This document shows positions 25,792-34,069 of a stretch of 64,000 nt of DNA, piece after piece (position 1 is the stretch's first letter; each line of letters starts with the position of its first letter). The stretch covers positions 3,720,001-3,784,000 of the forward strand of contig NC_015578.1 in NCBI RefSeq assembly GCF_000214375.1, given 5' to 3'. The notes under the pieces are model-generated. The model saw only the letters and a program-made list of their open reading frames with translations, was not told the origin of the DNA and ran no database searches. Source of the DNA: Treponema primitia ZAS-2 (GTDB lineage Bacteria; Spirochaetota; Spirochaetia; Treponematales; Breznakiellaceae). The position numbers were made by a program, and so were the translations under genes.

Positions 25792-27194
25792 TAAGTCTGC
25801 GGAACCGCCTGGTCCTGATCTATGCTTTGTTTATTTGCCTCTCAGTTTTACTGGTGGGTCTTATCATCAACCAGTTTGCAGGAAAACTCTTTACAGACTT
25901 TGTCACTGAAAATATCAACAGCGAAAGCAGGGAAATTATCAACTCCATAACAGATCAGTACGATCCGGGCACGAAAAGTTTTGATGTGATCAGCGTTGAA
26001 GCCATGGGGATGTACTTTGTCCACCGGGGATATATCATTTCCATTGAGGATACCCTGGGCGAAATAGTCTGGGACGCCCGGTCCTGCGATATGCAGCAAT
26101 GCGCCATGGTGATCAACGAAATTGCTGATAGAATGGAGAGGGAGTATTCCATAGGCGGGGGTTTTCAGTTAATTCAATACCCCTTGGTCTACAACGATAG
26201 CCCTATCGGGCGTCTTAATATTGAAACCTACGGCCCTTTTTTTTACAGCGAAAATGAAGCTGCCTTTTTATCCGGCCTTAACAGGTTCCTGCTTGTTGCG
26301 GGGATTACTTTTGTACTCCTGAGTGTTCTGGTGTCCATCCTCCTGGCTGCGGGAATTTCAAAGCCGATTCTCAAAGCTGCAGAAGCTGCCCGGCATATTG
26401 CCGGAGGCGAGCTTTCGGCAAGAATACCCGACAGTTATACTATCCGTGAACTTCACGAACTTTCCAGATCGGTCAACGATCTGGCTTCAGCCCTGGAGAA
26501 CGGAGAACGATGGCAAAAGCGGCTGACTTCGGATATTGCCCATGAACTGCGTACCCCCCTGACCTGCCTCCAGGGAAACATTGAGGCCATGATCGACGGG
26601 GTTTGGGAACCTACGGCAGAACGGCTGTCCAGTTGTTATGAAGAGATACGGCGGCTCAACAAGCTGGTAGAAGATTTGAACTTCCTCTCAATCCTTGAGC
26701 GGGACAATCTGATACTTCATAAAACTGAATTTGATTTGAACAAATTACTCAGTTCTGTTGTGGAACTATTCAAGCCGGAAGCCTTGGAAAAGGGTATAGA
26801 AATAACCCTTGTCAATTCCGGGAAACTGATGATTTCAGGCGATTATGACCGGCTGACCCAGGTGTTTATCAACCTGGTTTCAAATGCGATTAAATATACC
26901 GACCATGGCAGTGTTACTGTGGAAGCAGCAGCGAGCCTGAATGCCTCAGAAGGGTATTACTGCGAAGTGTCCGTAGCTGACACAGGGATAGGCATGGATG
27001 GAGAGGAGCTTTCCCACATCTTTGAGCGGTTTTACCGTTCCGATACATCCCGAAACCGCAACACCGGCGGTGCGGGGATTGGGCTTTCCATTGTTCAGAC
27101 CATAGTAAAGGTCCATGGCGGGCAGATATTGGCGGAGAGCGAAAAAGGAAGGGGCAGCATTTTCAGGGTTCGCTTGGCCAGGGAACCGGATTAG
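25788..27194 (+). CDS. Sensor histidine kinase
   Basis: A 468-residue membrane kinase. Membrane helices lie at about 9-28 and 166-190 and enclose a ~135-residue periplasmic sensor domain containing Cys100 and Cys105 (RSCDMQQC), a possible metal site. A HAMP segment follows (SKPILKAAEAARHIAGGELS), then the H-box with His252 (DIAHELRTPLTCLQGN), N-box (FINLVSNAIKYT) and G-boxes (VADTGIGMDGEEL, GAGIGLSIVQTIV). It is coupled to the response regulator by an ATGA overlap and closes the copper block. Confidence 0.93.
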   Translation: MISLRNRLVLIYALFICLSVLLVGLIINQFAGKLFTDFVTENINSESREIINSITDQYDPGTKSFDVISVEAMGMYFVHRGYIISIEDTLGEIVWDARSCDMQQCAMVINEIADRMEREYSIGGGFQLIQYPLVYNDSPIGRLNIETYGPFFYSENEAAFLSGLNRFLLVAGITFVLLSVLVSILLAAGISKPILKAAEAARHIAGGELSARIPDSYTIRELHELSRSVNDLASALENGERWQKRLTSDIAHELRTPLTCLQGNIEAMIDGVWEPTAERLSSCYEEIRRLNKLVEDLNFLSILERDNLILHKTEFDLNKLLSSVVELFKPEALEKGIEITLVNSGKLMISGDYDRLTQVFINLVSNAIKYTDHGSVTVEAAASLNASEGYYCEVSVADTGIGMDGEELSHIFERFYRSDTSRNRNTGGAGIGLSIVQTIVKVHGGQILAESEKGRGSIFRVRLAREPD

Positions 27195-27211
27195 TCTTTC
27201 AATGGATGCCC

Positions 27212-27877
27212 CTAGTCCCACGCAAACTCTATTCCCACAGTACCTGTGCCGGGTGAAATATCCCGGGTATTTCCCCTGAGCCCTGAACCGCTTCCCATGG
27301 GGTGGGGGAGGCTCAGGTTTTCTGCAGCGGCTTCAAAGGGGGATACCACCCGGCCTTCTATCTCATCCACATAACTCATTTCCCCGCCGGCTACAGGGAC
27401 CTGAGTTCCGTTGATACGAGAGTACAGGACCTGCCCGTGAAGAACCCGGAGATTTACGGTATCAAATTCAAAGGATGTCCCCCGGACCGATGCAACCGCC
27501 GAAGGGCTTCTGATGGTAAAGTCGGTTCTCCCTCCGGAAGGAGGGGATACCTCTGCCCGGATCCTTCCGGTCTGGAGGGACAGGCTTATCGCTTCGCCCT
27601 CTTTATTCTGCAGTATTTCTTCCAGGCTTAAGCGGGTTAAAGGCCGCAGCATAACAATCGAATCCCCCAGGGAAATAACAGCGCTGCTTTTAAACCCCGA
27701 TGAAATGAGGGTTGCTTTCTCTATCCGATCCCCGGGACCGGCGCGTACCCAAGTCCCATCCGGGCTCCGTATTTCCACCGTCCCGTTTACTTCCCAAAAA
27801 GTGCCAAAATCCTGGGCAAAGAGGATGCCCCCGGCGGATATAAAGATCAATACAAAAAAGCGGTTCCAGTATCCCAT
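27212..27877 (-). CDS. Exported FecR-domain protein
   Basis: A 221-residue exported protein with a signal peptide ending ILFAQ. The central part is a FecR-type domain: GTVEIRSPDGTWVRAGPGD, TLISSGFKSSAVISLGDSIV, LQTGRIRAEV, TDFTIRSPSAVASVRGTSFE and VLHGQVLYS. In spirochaetes such proteins are usually stand-alone periplasmic proteins and not sigma-factor regulators, and no sigma factor is nearby. It is the last gene of a four-gene envelope operon, 19 bases after the outer-membrane barrel gene. Confidence 0.82.
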   Translation of the reverse strand: MGYWNRFFVLIFISAGGILFAQDFGTFWEVNGTVEIRSPDGTWVRAGPGDRIEKATLISSGFKSSAVISLGDSIVMLRPLTRLSLEEILQNKEGEAISLSLQTGRIRAEVSPPSGGRTDFTIRSPSAVASVRGTSFEFDTVNLRVLHGQVLYSRINGTQVPVAGGEMSYVDEIEGRVVSPFEAAAENLSLPHPMGSGSGLRGNTRDISPGTGTVGIEFAWD

Positions 27878-27896
27878 GATGTACCTCCCGGAATTT

Positions 27897-29174
27897 CTAA
27901 AATGAAAAAATGGTTTCTAAAGAGATCTGCCATTTCACGGCGGCATCTGAATTAAAAGCGTTCCCGGTTTGGGGTAGAAAAGCCCCGCCTTCCAGGACAA
28001 AGGAAAGGTCCGAAACCGGCGCCCAGATGAGGCTACCTGATACTTCCCCGCCCAAGAGTGGGGAAAGGGAAATCTGGTCCAGATCGAGATCAAAAAAAGT
28101 TTTTGTATCAGTTCGGAAAAAATAGACTGCCGAAACTTCCACAAAAAAGCTATTGAGGAGCTTCCGGGCATAACCGCCCTGTACCAGGGCAATACCCGAA
28201 AAAGCAGGCTGTAACACCCTGCCTATAGGAATGCTGTTTATGGGGAGAAAGGCCCCTATCCTATCGCTCCATACCCCGGATGAAAAAGATGCACCCAGGG
28301 TCAGACGATCATTGGCGGCACTCGGGGGAAACCAGATCAGACCGGTTTGTGCGGCAAAGCTGAACGGCAGAGGCCCGCTCCTGTCCTCAAGTAAACCCAG
28401 AATGAGTCCCAGATCCACAGTAAAATTACCCGGGAGAGGCGCTTTCAACATAACTTCCCCGTATTGGGAATGTATCCAATCATCCTTCCCATTCAAATCA
28501 AACTGGCCTAGTACGCTCAGATCAAAAACGCCCCCTGAATTGAACAGGCTATTAATTTCCCAGCCTAAAGAAAAAACCATCCGTTTGGAAGCAAAATAAG
28601 TATCCCGATCAAAGTAGTTTGCAGAATCGCTGCTATTCATGGCAATATAGGCAGTCTTTTTGTAGAGTAGCCCGGTATAAAAGGCTCCGGCAGATAAACG
28701 GGTATTCCCCGGATGCCAAGCTACTGAAACACCGTCAATAAGTCCGTCCAATATGCTGTGCAAAGGTTCCTGATAGAGGATTCGCCCGACGTTGATACGC
28801 AGATTGGTTGCGAACCGGTAGGCCAATTCAAAGCGGTAAAGTTCCGGGATCGGCTGCCAGTACCAAGCTTGGAGCTTTGGTTCCGGTTGAAATTCATAGG
28901 GGGTCTCTTTTTCCCGTTTCATGGAAAATCCTCCGGAAAGGTAGAGATCTCCCTGTTCCCCCAGGGGAGCGGCGAACCAGGGGCTGATGGCGCCTGAGTA
29001 TTCAAAATCGCCCTGGTCCTCTTCACCCCGGTTTTCGGTACTCTGTCCCCGCAAGACCAGGCCGAAATCCTGGGCGCCAACGGGACTTATTCCCAACAGG
29101 AATAACAGACCGAAAAGAAAAAAGCCCGCCCATTTATGGATACAGTAAAAAGGGTGATTACGAATATAAGTCAT
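27897..29174 (-). CDS. Putative outer-membrane beta-barrel protein
   Basis: A 425-residue protein with an N-terminal signal (FFLFGLLFLLGISPVGAQ) and a sequence of alternating hydrophobic/polar strands with many aromatic girdle residues, ending in the terminal Phe typical of barrels inserted by BamA (ISLETIFSF). Segments such as LYRFELAYRFATNLRINVGR and LSAGAFYTGLLYKK fit amphipathic strands. No family is recognised. It lies two bases after the unknown exported protein gene and 19 bases before the FecR gene, so the four products probably share one envelope role. Confidence 0.7.
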   Translation of the reverse strand: MTYIRNHPFYCIHKWAGFFLFGLLFLLGISPVGAQDFGLVLRGQSTENRGEEDQGDFEYSGAISPWFAAPLGEQGDLYLSGGFSMKREKETPYEFQPEPKLQAWYWQPIPELYRFELAYRFATNLRINVGRILYQEPLHSILDGLIDGVSVAWHPGNTRLSAGAFYTGLLYKKTAYIAMNSSDSANYFDRDTYFASKRMVFSLGWEINSLFNSGGVFDLSVLGQFDLNGKDDWIHSQYGEVMLKAPLPGNFTVDLGLILGLLEDRSGPLPFSFAAQTGLIWFPPSAANDRLTLGASFSSGVWSDRIGAFLPINSIPIGRVLQPAFSGIALVQGGYARKLLNSFFVEVSAVYFFRTDTKTFFDLDLDQISLSPLLGGEVSGSLIWAPVSDLSFVLEGGAFLPQTGNAFNSDAAVKWQISLETIFSF

Positions 29175-29176
29175 TT

Positions 29177-29725
29177 TCAGTCCCCCTGAGCCGACAGATC
29201 GGCGGTATTTTCCATACTGACTTTAGCCGGAGCGTTTTCCCCGGTATTTCCAACGCTAATTTTATTCGGAGAGATCTCCCCGGCATACTCAAGGGCCCGG
29301 CTCAGGATCCGCAGCAGCCGTTCACCGGAAACTTCCAGGGAAGCATAGGACCGGCCCTGCAGTACGTTTTGAGAAATCAACTCCCGGTAGGCGTAGCGGG
29401 GACCGGGAAAGATCGAATACATGAGGCCGCCCTTCAGGTCCAGGGACTGCATGATCAGGAAGGACACTGCCCCCAGGGTGATGGCTTCATCCGAACGGGC
29501 CTTTTTTGCGAGCCACCTATTTTCCTTTGCTAAACCGTAGGCTTCACCGGCGGATATCTCCACGGGAGCCGTTCCCGCCGCAGACAGGATAAGCCAGGCC
29601 GCATCCCCAGTACTGACCGCATCTACTACGAGAATCCGTTCAAGCTCCGCTGCAGTTTGGGCATGGGCGAAGGGGACAGAAAAAATAAAGGATAGGCAAA
29701 ATAGTAACCCTATGTTTTTATTCAT
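29177..29725 (-). CDS. Unknown exported protein with a repeat-encoded tail
   Basis: A 182-residue protein with a clear signal peptide (cleavage after AHAQ). The mature part is mainly helical (AELERILVVDAVSTGDAAWL, GEAYGLAKENRWLAKKA). The last ~30 residues form two 13-residue units, PNKISVGNTGENA and PAKVSMENTADLS. They are encoded by decayed copies of the 39-nt dispersed repeat, so the C-terminus is probably an acquired tail. No function is recognised. It lies between the GLUG lipoprotein and the barrel protein genes with 13- and 2-base gaps. Confidence 0.7.
   Translation of the reverse strand: MNKNIGLLFCLSFIFSVPFAHAQTAAELERILVVDAVSTGDAAWLILSAAGTAPVEISAGEAYGLAKENRWLAKKARSDEAITLGAVSFLIMQSLDLKGGLMYSIFPGPRYAYRELISQNVLQGRSYASLEVSGERLLRILSRALEYAGEISPNKISVGNTGENAPAKVSMENTADLSAQGD
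29207..29284. repeat. Dispersed in-frame repeat, locus E (two decayed 39-nt units)
   Basis: The first unit (about 29207-29244) keeps CTGACTTTAGCCGG and TTTTCCCCGG. The second (about 29245-29284) keeps CCAACGCTAATTTTATTCGG and GAGAGATCTCCCCGGC, which aligns closely with locus D. Ends are approximate. The host frame (minus strand) gives the same P-x-K-V/I-S/G pattern as loci A and B. Confidence 0.6.
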
Positions 29726-29738
29726 CTCTCAGCCTCCC

Positions 29739-31391
29739 TTAGGGCTCCGGAGCAGCCTGGGTCTGCCAGGACAGCGCCGGGTAGTCGTAGCCGGGTATCC
29801 ACTTCCAATCAAGGCCGAAGCCGATCCCCCAGTTAAGCAAGGCCGTGTAGGCGCTTTCATTCGCCGCCCCGGTAAAATCGCTGCGGGATCGCGTGGTATT
29901 GCCATTCAAGATCATCGACTCAAGGTGTAGTTCTGAAACAGTATAATTGTTGACATAAAGGCCCGGTGTATCTTCTCTTCCGACAATTCCGTGGGTGCTG
30001 CCCGGGGTGCTGAGGGAGGAAACGCGGGTATTAAAGGCCGCACACCCTTCGACGACCCCATTAGAAGAAGTTCCTGCAATGCCCCCTGCAGCGGAACTAA
30101 GCCCTTCGGCGACAACGTCTCCCAGGGCGTAACAGTAGCGTATTTCGTCACCATATCCCGCGATGCCTCCTGCATACCCTCCTTGGCCTGGCCCCTTGAC
30201 ATTTACCTTTACCCAGGCATAGCAGCTATCTATGATGCTGCCGGATCCTGCGATTCCCCCCGCAATGGCAGACCCGCCGGAGATGACTTCCATGGTTCCC
30301 GAGACATAGCAGAGCGTAATACTTCCTGTGCCGGATGTTCCTGCCACGCCGCCTACAGTAGCACTATTGCTGGCGCCCGTGATTGTTCCCTTAATAACCC
30401 CGGTAAAGGAACTTTGTTTTATGGCGCCCATATTTTCCCCCGCAATGCCACCCAGGTATATTGAACCCGGGCCGGTATTGGAAAAATGGATATTCCCCAA
30501 AACCGTAATCCCCTCAATAATGGTACTATCTGCGGACCCTACAAGGCCGCCTAAATATTGGATGTCGTCGGAAATAATGGGTATTGATGAGGGCCCCAGA
30601 TTACAGATCAGAGCCAGGTTTTTAATATGCCCCCCGTTGGTACGGCCAAAGAGGCCCAGGTATTGGGTCGGGGTATTTACAAAGCCATTAATAGTAATAG
30701 TGTGCCCCCTACCGTCAAATGAGGCTTTAAAGATACTGTCCTCTGCGCCTATGGGCGTCCAGGGCTGAGTCAGGGCTATATCGTTTTCCAGGATGAATTC
30801 TACTGCGCTGTCAGTTATGTACGGAATCCCCCAGGGCTCCGCAAGTCGCCGCAGTTCCGCCTCATTGTGGATATAGATACTCCCGGAGGCCGCATAGGCC
30901 ACCTCGTAATCCGGATCCATCTGCATAGGAATTTTAGCGGCAAGTTCCTCCCCCGCCGTAACGACTATTTCTACGGTCCCGGAGCCCGCCAATACATTCG
31001 CCGTATCATAGGCCAAAACTTCAATGATCCATTTCCCCGGTTCCAGTGCGAGCATGAGGGTTTGATTTTCTTCCGCCACCAGGACTATGGTATTTTCAGC
31101 GCCTGTAAGGGTAATCCGGTACATAAGACTGCTGAGATTATCCTTGGATACAAGCGAGCGGGAAGAGCTGCCTGACTTGTCCGGCGCCGGGGAAGCCCTG
31201 CCCGGCATCTGCAGACTCAGGGTACCCTTGCCATAATCTGCTTCCGGGGGCAGGTCACAGGAAAGTACACTTAAAGCAAAAACGCATAATGCAGCCCCTT
31301 GAATCAACATACTCCACCGCAGAGCGACGGAGTATGTTGTTCTGTTGCGAATCAATCGAAATCCTACAACTACACTCAATAGCTTTTTCAT
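29739..31391 (-). CDS. Lipoprotein with GLUG-type repeats
   Basis: A 550-residue surface lipoprotein (lipobox SVLSC near residue 45). After an N-terminal domain with a beta-sandwich look (RITLTGAENTIVLVAEENQT), about half of the protein is a repeated motif of the GLUG type: GGLVGSADSTIIEG, GGIAGENMGAIKQS, GGVAGTSGTGSITLCYVSG, GGIAGSGSIIDSCYA and GGIAGTSSNGVVEGCAA. Such repeats form a right-handed beta-helix in surface proteins. The N-terminal extension before the hydrophobic signal contains an inverted repeat, so a start downstream at MLIQGAALCVFALS (residue 28) is possible. It heads the envelope operon. Confidence 0.8.
   Translation of the reverse strand: MKKLLSVVVGFRLIRNRTTYSVALRWSMLIQGAALCVFALSVLSCDLPPEADYGKGTLSLQMPGRASPAPDKSGSSSRSLVSKDNLSSLMYRITLTGAENTIVLVAEENQTLMLALEPGKWIIEVLAYDTANVLAGSGTVEIVVTAGEELAAKIPMQMDPDYEVAYAASGSIYIHNEAELRRLAEPWGIPYITDSAVEFILENDIALTQPWTPIGAEDSIFKASFDGRGHTITINGFVNTPTQYLGLFGRTNGGHIKNLALICNLGPSSIPIISDDIQYLGGLVGSADSTIIEGITVLGNIHFSNTGPGSIYLGGIAGENMGAIKQSSFTGVIKGTITGASNSATVGGVAGTSGTGSITLCYVSGTMEVISGGSAIAGGIAGSGSIIDSCYAWVKVNVKGPGQGGYAGGIAGYGDEIRYCYALGDVVAEGLSSAAGGIAGTSSNGVVEGCAAFNTRVSSLSTPGSTHGIVGREDTPGLYVNNYTVSELHLESMILNGNTTRSRSDFTGAANESAYTALLNWGIGFGLDWKWIPGYDYPALSWQTQAAPEP
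31305..31339. repeat. Long inverted repeat at the start of the GLUG lipoprotein gene
   Basis: CAACATACTCC (31305-31315) and GGAGTATGTTG (31329-31339) are exact complements. The pairing extends through CGC-AGA-GCG after one two-base mismatch. It lies within or just ahead of the signal-peptide coding region, depending on which start is used. Confidence 0.7.
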
Positions 31392-31483
31392 ACAGCCCTC
31401 GTGCTTTAACTATAGCCCGAAAGGCCCGAAGCCTTGTGTAGTATACTATTTTAAAATAGAGGCTCTTTCAAAACTTTCCGGTT

Positions 31484-31720
31484 TCATGTTCCTCGGACCC
31501 GTTGGGGCTTGGAGATGCCGTGCTTAAAGACATAGCCAACCCGGGAGGAAAAATCCCGGTATACCCGGAGCAGTACCGAAAGGTAGTACCCCACAAAGGG
31601 GGCGTAGTTGTTCTCCCCTTCGTGCCATTGGGCTGAACTTTCCACCAGGGATTCGTAGTATTGTTCCTTTGTTTCTTCAATCACCTTTTCAATGGAAATG
31701 TATTTCCCCACAATTGCCAC
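31484..31720 (-). pseudogene. Fic-family protein remnant (C-terminal fragment)
   Basis: A 78-codon frame encodes VGKYISIEKVIEETKEQYYE and SSAQWHEGENNYAPFVGYYL, the region that follows the Fic catalytic core in many Fic AMP-transferase-like proteins. The catalytic motif HPFxxGNGR and everything before it are missing, and the end (KHGISKPQRVRGT) no longer matches. I therefore call it a truncated gene. A separately translated small protein is less likely. Confidence 0.7.
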
Positions 31721-31805
31721 GGATTGAATGGCATGCTAGGATAGGTACCAGGCATTTTTGCGGCGGTCATCCTGTTACCCGCCTTATCAAAACAAGGAGT
31801 TTTCT

Positions 31806-32531
31806 ATGAATACCCGATCCTTCCGTTACCTCGACCTAATCATGGCCTTTTTCGTGGCGGTACTTATCACCAGCAATGTGGCGTCCTCGGCTAAAATCGT
31901 GGACCTGGGATTTTCGGTCCTGGGATACCGTCTGGCCTTTGACGGCGGAACCCTGCTTTTCCCCCTGTCCTACGTTTTCGGTGACATCCTCACCGAGGTC
32001 TATGGCTTCCGCGCTTCCCGGCGGGTCATCTGGGCCGGATTCGCCGCCCTGGCCCTGTCTTCCCTGATCTTCTTCTTCCTCCGGCTCCTCCCGGCGGACG
32101 GCGAATGGGAGGCTTATGCCGGAACCGCCGCCTATGACGCCATCCTGGGGGGCATGAGTACCGGGGGCATAGCCCTGGCGAGTCTTACCGCTTATTTGGT
32201 GGGGGAATTCTCCAATTCGGTGGTTCTTTCCCGAATGAAGGTGCTTATGAAAGGGAGGCTGCTCTGGGTCCGTACCATAGGCAGCACCCTGGTGGGGGAA
32301 TTTCTGGACAGCCTGATCTTTGTCCTTATCGCCAGCATTACCGGGGTCTTTGGCTGGGAATTGTTTGTCTCCCTGGTGCTGACCAACTACCTGCTAAAGT
32401 GCTCCATCGAAGTAATCATGACCCCCCTGACGTACCTGGCGGTACATAAACTGAAGAAGGCCGAATCTGCGGATGTCTACGATGTGGGGATAAGTTTTAA
32501 TCCCTTTAAGAGGGCAGAGGCAAACCCCTAG
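31806..32531 (+). CDS. Queuosine precursor transporter (YhhQ/DUF165 family)
   Basis: A 241-residue inner-membrane protein with about six helices. Family landmarks are VASSAKIVDLGFSVLGYRLAF, the LLFPLSYVFGDILTEVYGFR signature, AYLVGEFSNSVVLSRMKVLMKG, WVRTIGSTLVGEFLDSLIF and a terminal SIEVIMTPLTYLAVHKLK. Members take up 7-cyano-7-deazaguanine-type precursors for queuosine in tRNA. ATG 31806 follows AAGGAG. Its 3' end overlaps the convergent DUF3786 gene by four bases. Confidence 0.92.
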   Translation: MNTRSFRYLDLIMAFFVAVLITSNVASSAKIVDLGFSVLGYRLAFDGGTLLFPLSYVFGDILTEVYGFRASRRVIWAGFAALALSSLIFFFLRLLPADGEWEAYAGTAAYDAILGGMSTGGIALASLTAYLVGEFSNSVVLSRMKVLMKGRLLWVRTIGSTLVGEFLDSLIFVLIASITGVFGWELFVSLVLTNYLLKCSIEVIMTPLTYLAVHKLKKAESADVYDVGISFNPFKRAEANP

Positions 32532-33142
32532 AGGATATCCGCCCCGTGGGCAATGGCCGCCACCAGGCAGCCGTTTAACACCGCCAGGGGCTCAAAGTCC
32601 AGAAATTCCGGGACGGTTTTATCGTAATAGATTTTGATGTCACAGGGGAATTCGTCGTCCGCCTCAAAGTATTTGATCAGCACCGGAATTTTAGGCAGCA
32701 GCCGGTATTGCCAGGCGTGTTCACCGGCGCTACGGCTTCCTTCGTAGATCATCCCCATATTTCTCGCAGCCCGGCGGAACAGTTCGTAGTCGTTCCCAAA
32801 GGCTTTCAGTATCGGTGCAACCATCCAATCGGGCCCTCTGGCGCCGCCGGAAACGAGCCCGCCGGTAAAGGTATTGAGCAGAGCAAAGTCGTACTGCGGT
32901 TCCGTATTGCCCTTTGAGATGGCGTAGTACACCAGGACGCTCAAAATATTGACGTCCACAGCCTTCCCGTCCAAAGGCCGCACCCCTTCCCGATCGACTT
33001 CATATTTTCTGCCGAGAAAGTCTATAGCCATGTTGTACCGGTCAACCAGATCAAAGCCCAGTCTGAGTGCGGCGTAGGAAAACTCGCAATCCTTCAGACG
33101 GGGAACTATAACTTCGTAGGTTTTTTCATAACCGTTTGCCAT
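32528..33142 (-). CDS. DUF3786-domain protein
   Basis: A 204-residue protein of the DUF3786 type, recognised from the central segment WQYRLLPKIPVLIKYFEADD, followed by EFPCDIKIYYDKTVPEFLDF and EPLAVLNG. The frame is open well upstream (to 33595), but that part is antisense to tcdA, so I take ATG 33142 (MANGYEKTYEVIVPRLKD). The function is not established. In anaerobes this domain is often found with corrinoid or Fe-S proteins, and nothing of that kind is adjacent here. Confidence 0.75.
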   Translation of the reverse strand: MANGYEKTYEVIVPRLKDCEFSYAALRLGFDLVDRYNMAIDFLGRKYEVDREGVRPLDGKAVDVNILSVLVYYAISKGNTEPQYDFALLNTFTGGLVSGGARGPDWMVAPILKAFGNDYELFRRAARNMGMIYEGSRSAGEHAWQYRLLPKIPVLIKYFEADDEFPCDIKIYYDKTVPEFLDFEPLAVLNGCLVAAIAHGADIL

Positions 33143-33211
33143 TTTATCAATGGTATAATAAGCGGGTCCCCTTGTCCACCACAGCCGCAATGGGTACAAT
33201 TTAAGGGAATC

Positions 33212-34069
33212 ATGGCTGTTAACCCAATTTTTCAACGGCTCACCCTCCTCACCGGCACTGAAGCCATGGACGCCCTGGCCCATACCCGGGTGATCGTCTT
33301 TGGGATCGGCGGTGTGGGGAGCTGGTGCGCCGAAGCCCTGGTCCGTTCCGGGGTGGGGCATATCGCCATAGTGGATTCCGATACGGTCTGCGTTACCAAT
33401 ATTAACCGCCAGGTCCAGGCTACCACTGCCGCCGTGGGGCAGTTCAAGGTTGATGTACTTAAAAAGCGGCTCCTGGAGATCAACCCCGGCTGCGATGTCG
33501 CCGCCTTCGGGAAGGTTTTTTCCCGGGAAAGCGCCGGGGATTTTGGCATTGAACAGGCGGACTATGTTATTGACGCCATCGACAGCCTGACCCATAAGCT
33601 GGACCTCATTGAGTATACCCTAAAAGCCGGGGTTCCCTTTTTTTCATCCATGGGTATGGCCCAAAAACTCGATCCTACCCGGCTTAAAACTGCGGATATC
33701 TGGGAAACCCAGGGCTGCCCCCTGGCCCGACTGGTCCGCGCCGGCCTGCGGAAACGGGCCTTCCAGGGCCACTTCACCGTAGTCTACAGCGCTGAGCGGC
33801 TCCCTTTGAACGCCGGCGTCTCTGTTGCCTGCGGTTCAGCCCAATGTCTCTGTCCATCCCGAAACGGCGCCGATGGGGCTACCGAGTGGTGCAGCTCCAA
33901 AAAGGTGATCAACGGGAGCGCCGTCACGGTCACTGCAACTGCGGGGATGATCCTGGGGAGCCTGGTGCTTCAGGATGTGTATGCCCGGTATAATCCGGCG
34001 CTACTTGCAACGCCGACTTCAGTCGGAGAGTCCCCCGCGCAGCTTCCCGCGGTACCGCTTCATGGCTAA
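33212..34069 (+). CDS. tcdA: tRNA threonylcarbamoyladenosine dehydratase (ThiF/E1-like)
   Basis: A 285-residue E1-like enzyme that cyclises t6A to ct6A at tRNA position 37 using ATP. The nucleotide-binding motif VIVFGIGGVGSWCAEALVRS is followed by DSDTVCVTNINRQVQA, VIDAIDSLTHKL and the C-terminal ATAGMILGSLVLQDV. The last ~20 residues (LLATPTSVGESPAQLPAVP) are encoded by the dispersed repeat and replace or extend the usual tail. The stop overlaps the start of the TtcA-like gene, so two tRNA-modification enzymes are coupled. Confidence 0.92.
   Translation: MAVNPIFQRLTLLTGTEAMDALAHTRVIVFGIGGVGSWCAEALVRSGVGHIAIVDSDTVCVTNINRQVQATTAAVGQFKVDVLKKRLLEINPGCDVAAFGKVFSRESAGDFGIEQADYVIDAIDSLTHKLDLIEYTLKAGVPFFSSMGMAQKLDPTRLKTADIWETQGCPLARLVRAGLRKRAFQGHFTVVYSAERLPLNAGVSVACGSAQCLCPSRNGADGATEWCSSKKVINGSAVTVTATAGMILGSLVLQDVYARYNPALLATPTSVGESPAQLPAVPLHG
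33998..34052. repeat. Dispersed in-frame repeat, locus D (39-nt unit plus decayed half unit)
   Basis: A long-form unit (34002-34040) preceded by GCGC carries the palindrome CCGACTTCAGTCGG (34013-34026). A partial unit, GCAGCTTCCCGCGG, follows. It lies at the 3' end of tcdA, read on the plus strand, the opposite orientation to loci A, B and E. The palindrome makes it encode PTSVG here and PT(K/E)VG there. Confidence 0.88.

Noticed and set aside
33143-33595. Upstream extension of the DUF3786 frame
   Set aside because: The extension is antisense to tcdA, and the domain begins at the Met at 33142.
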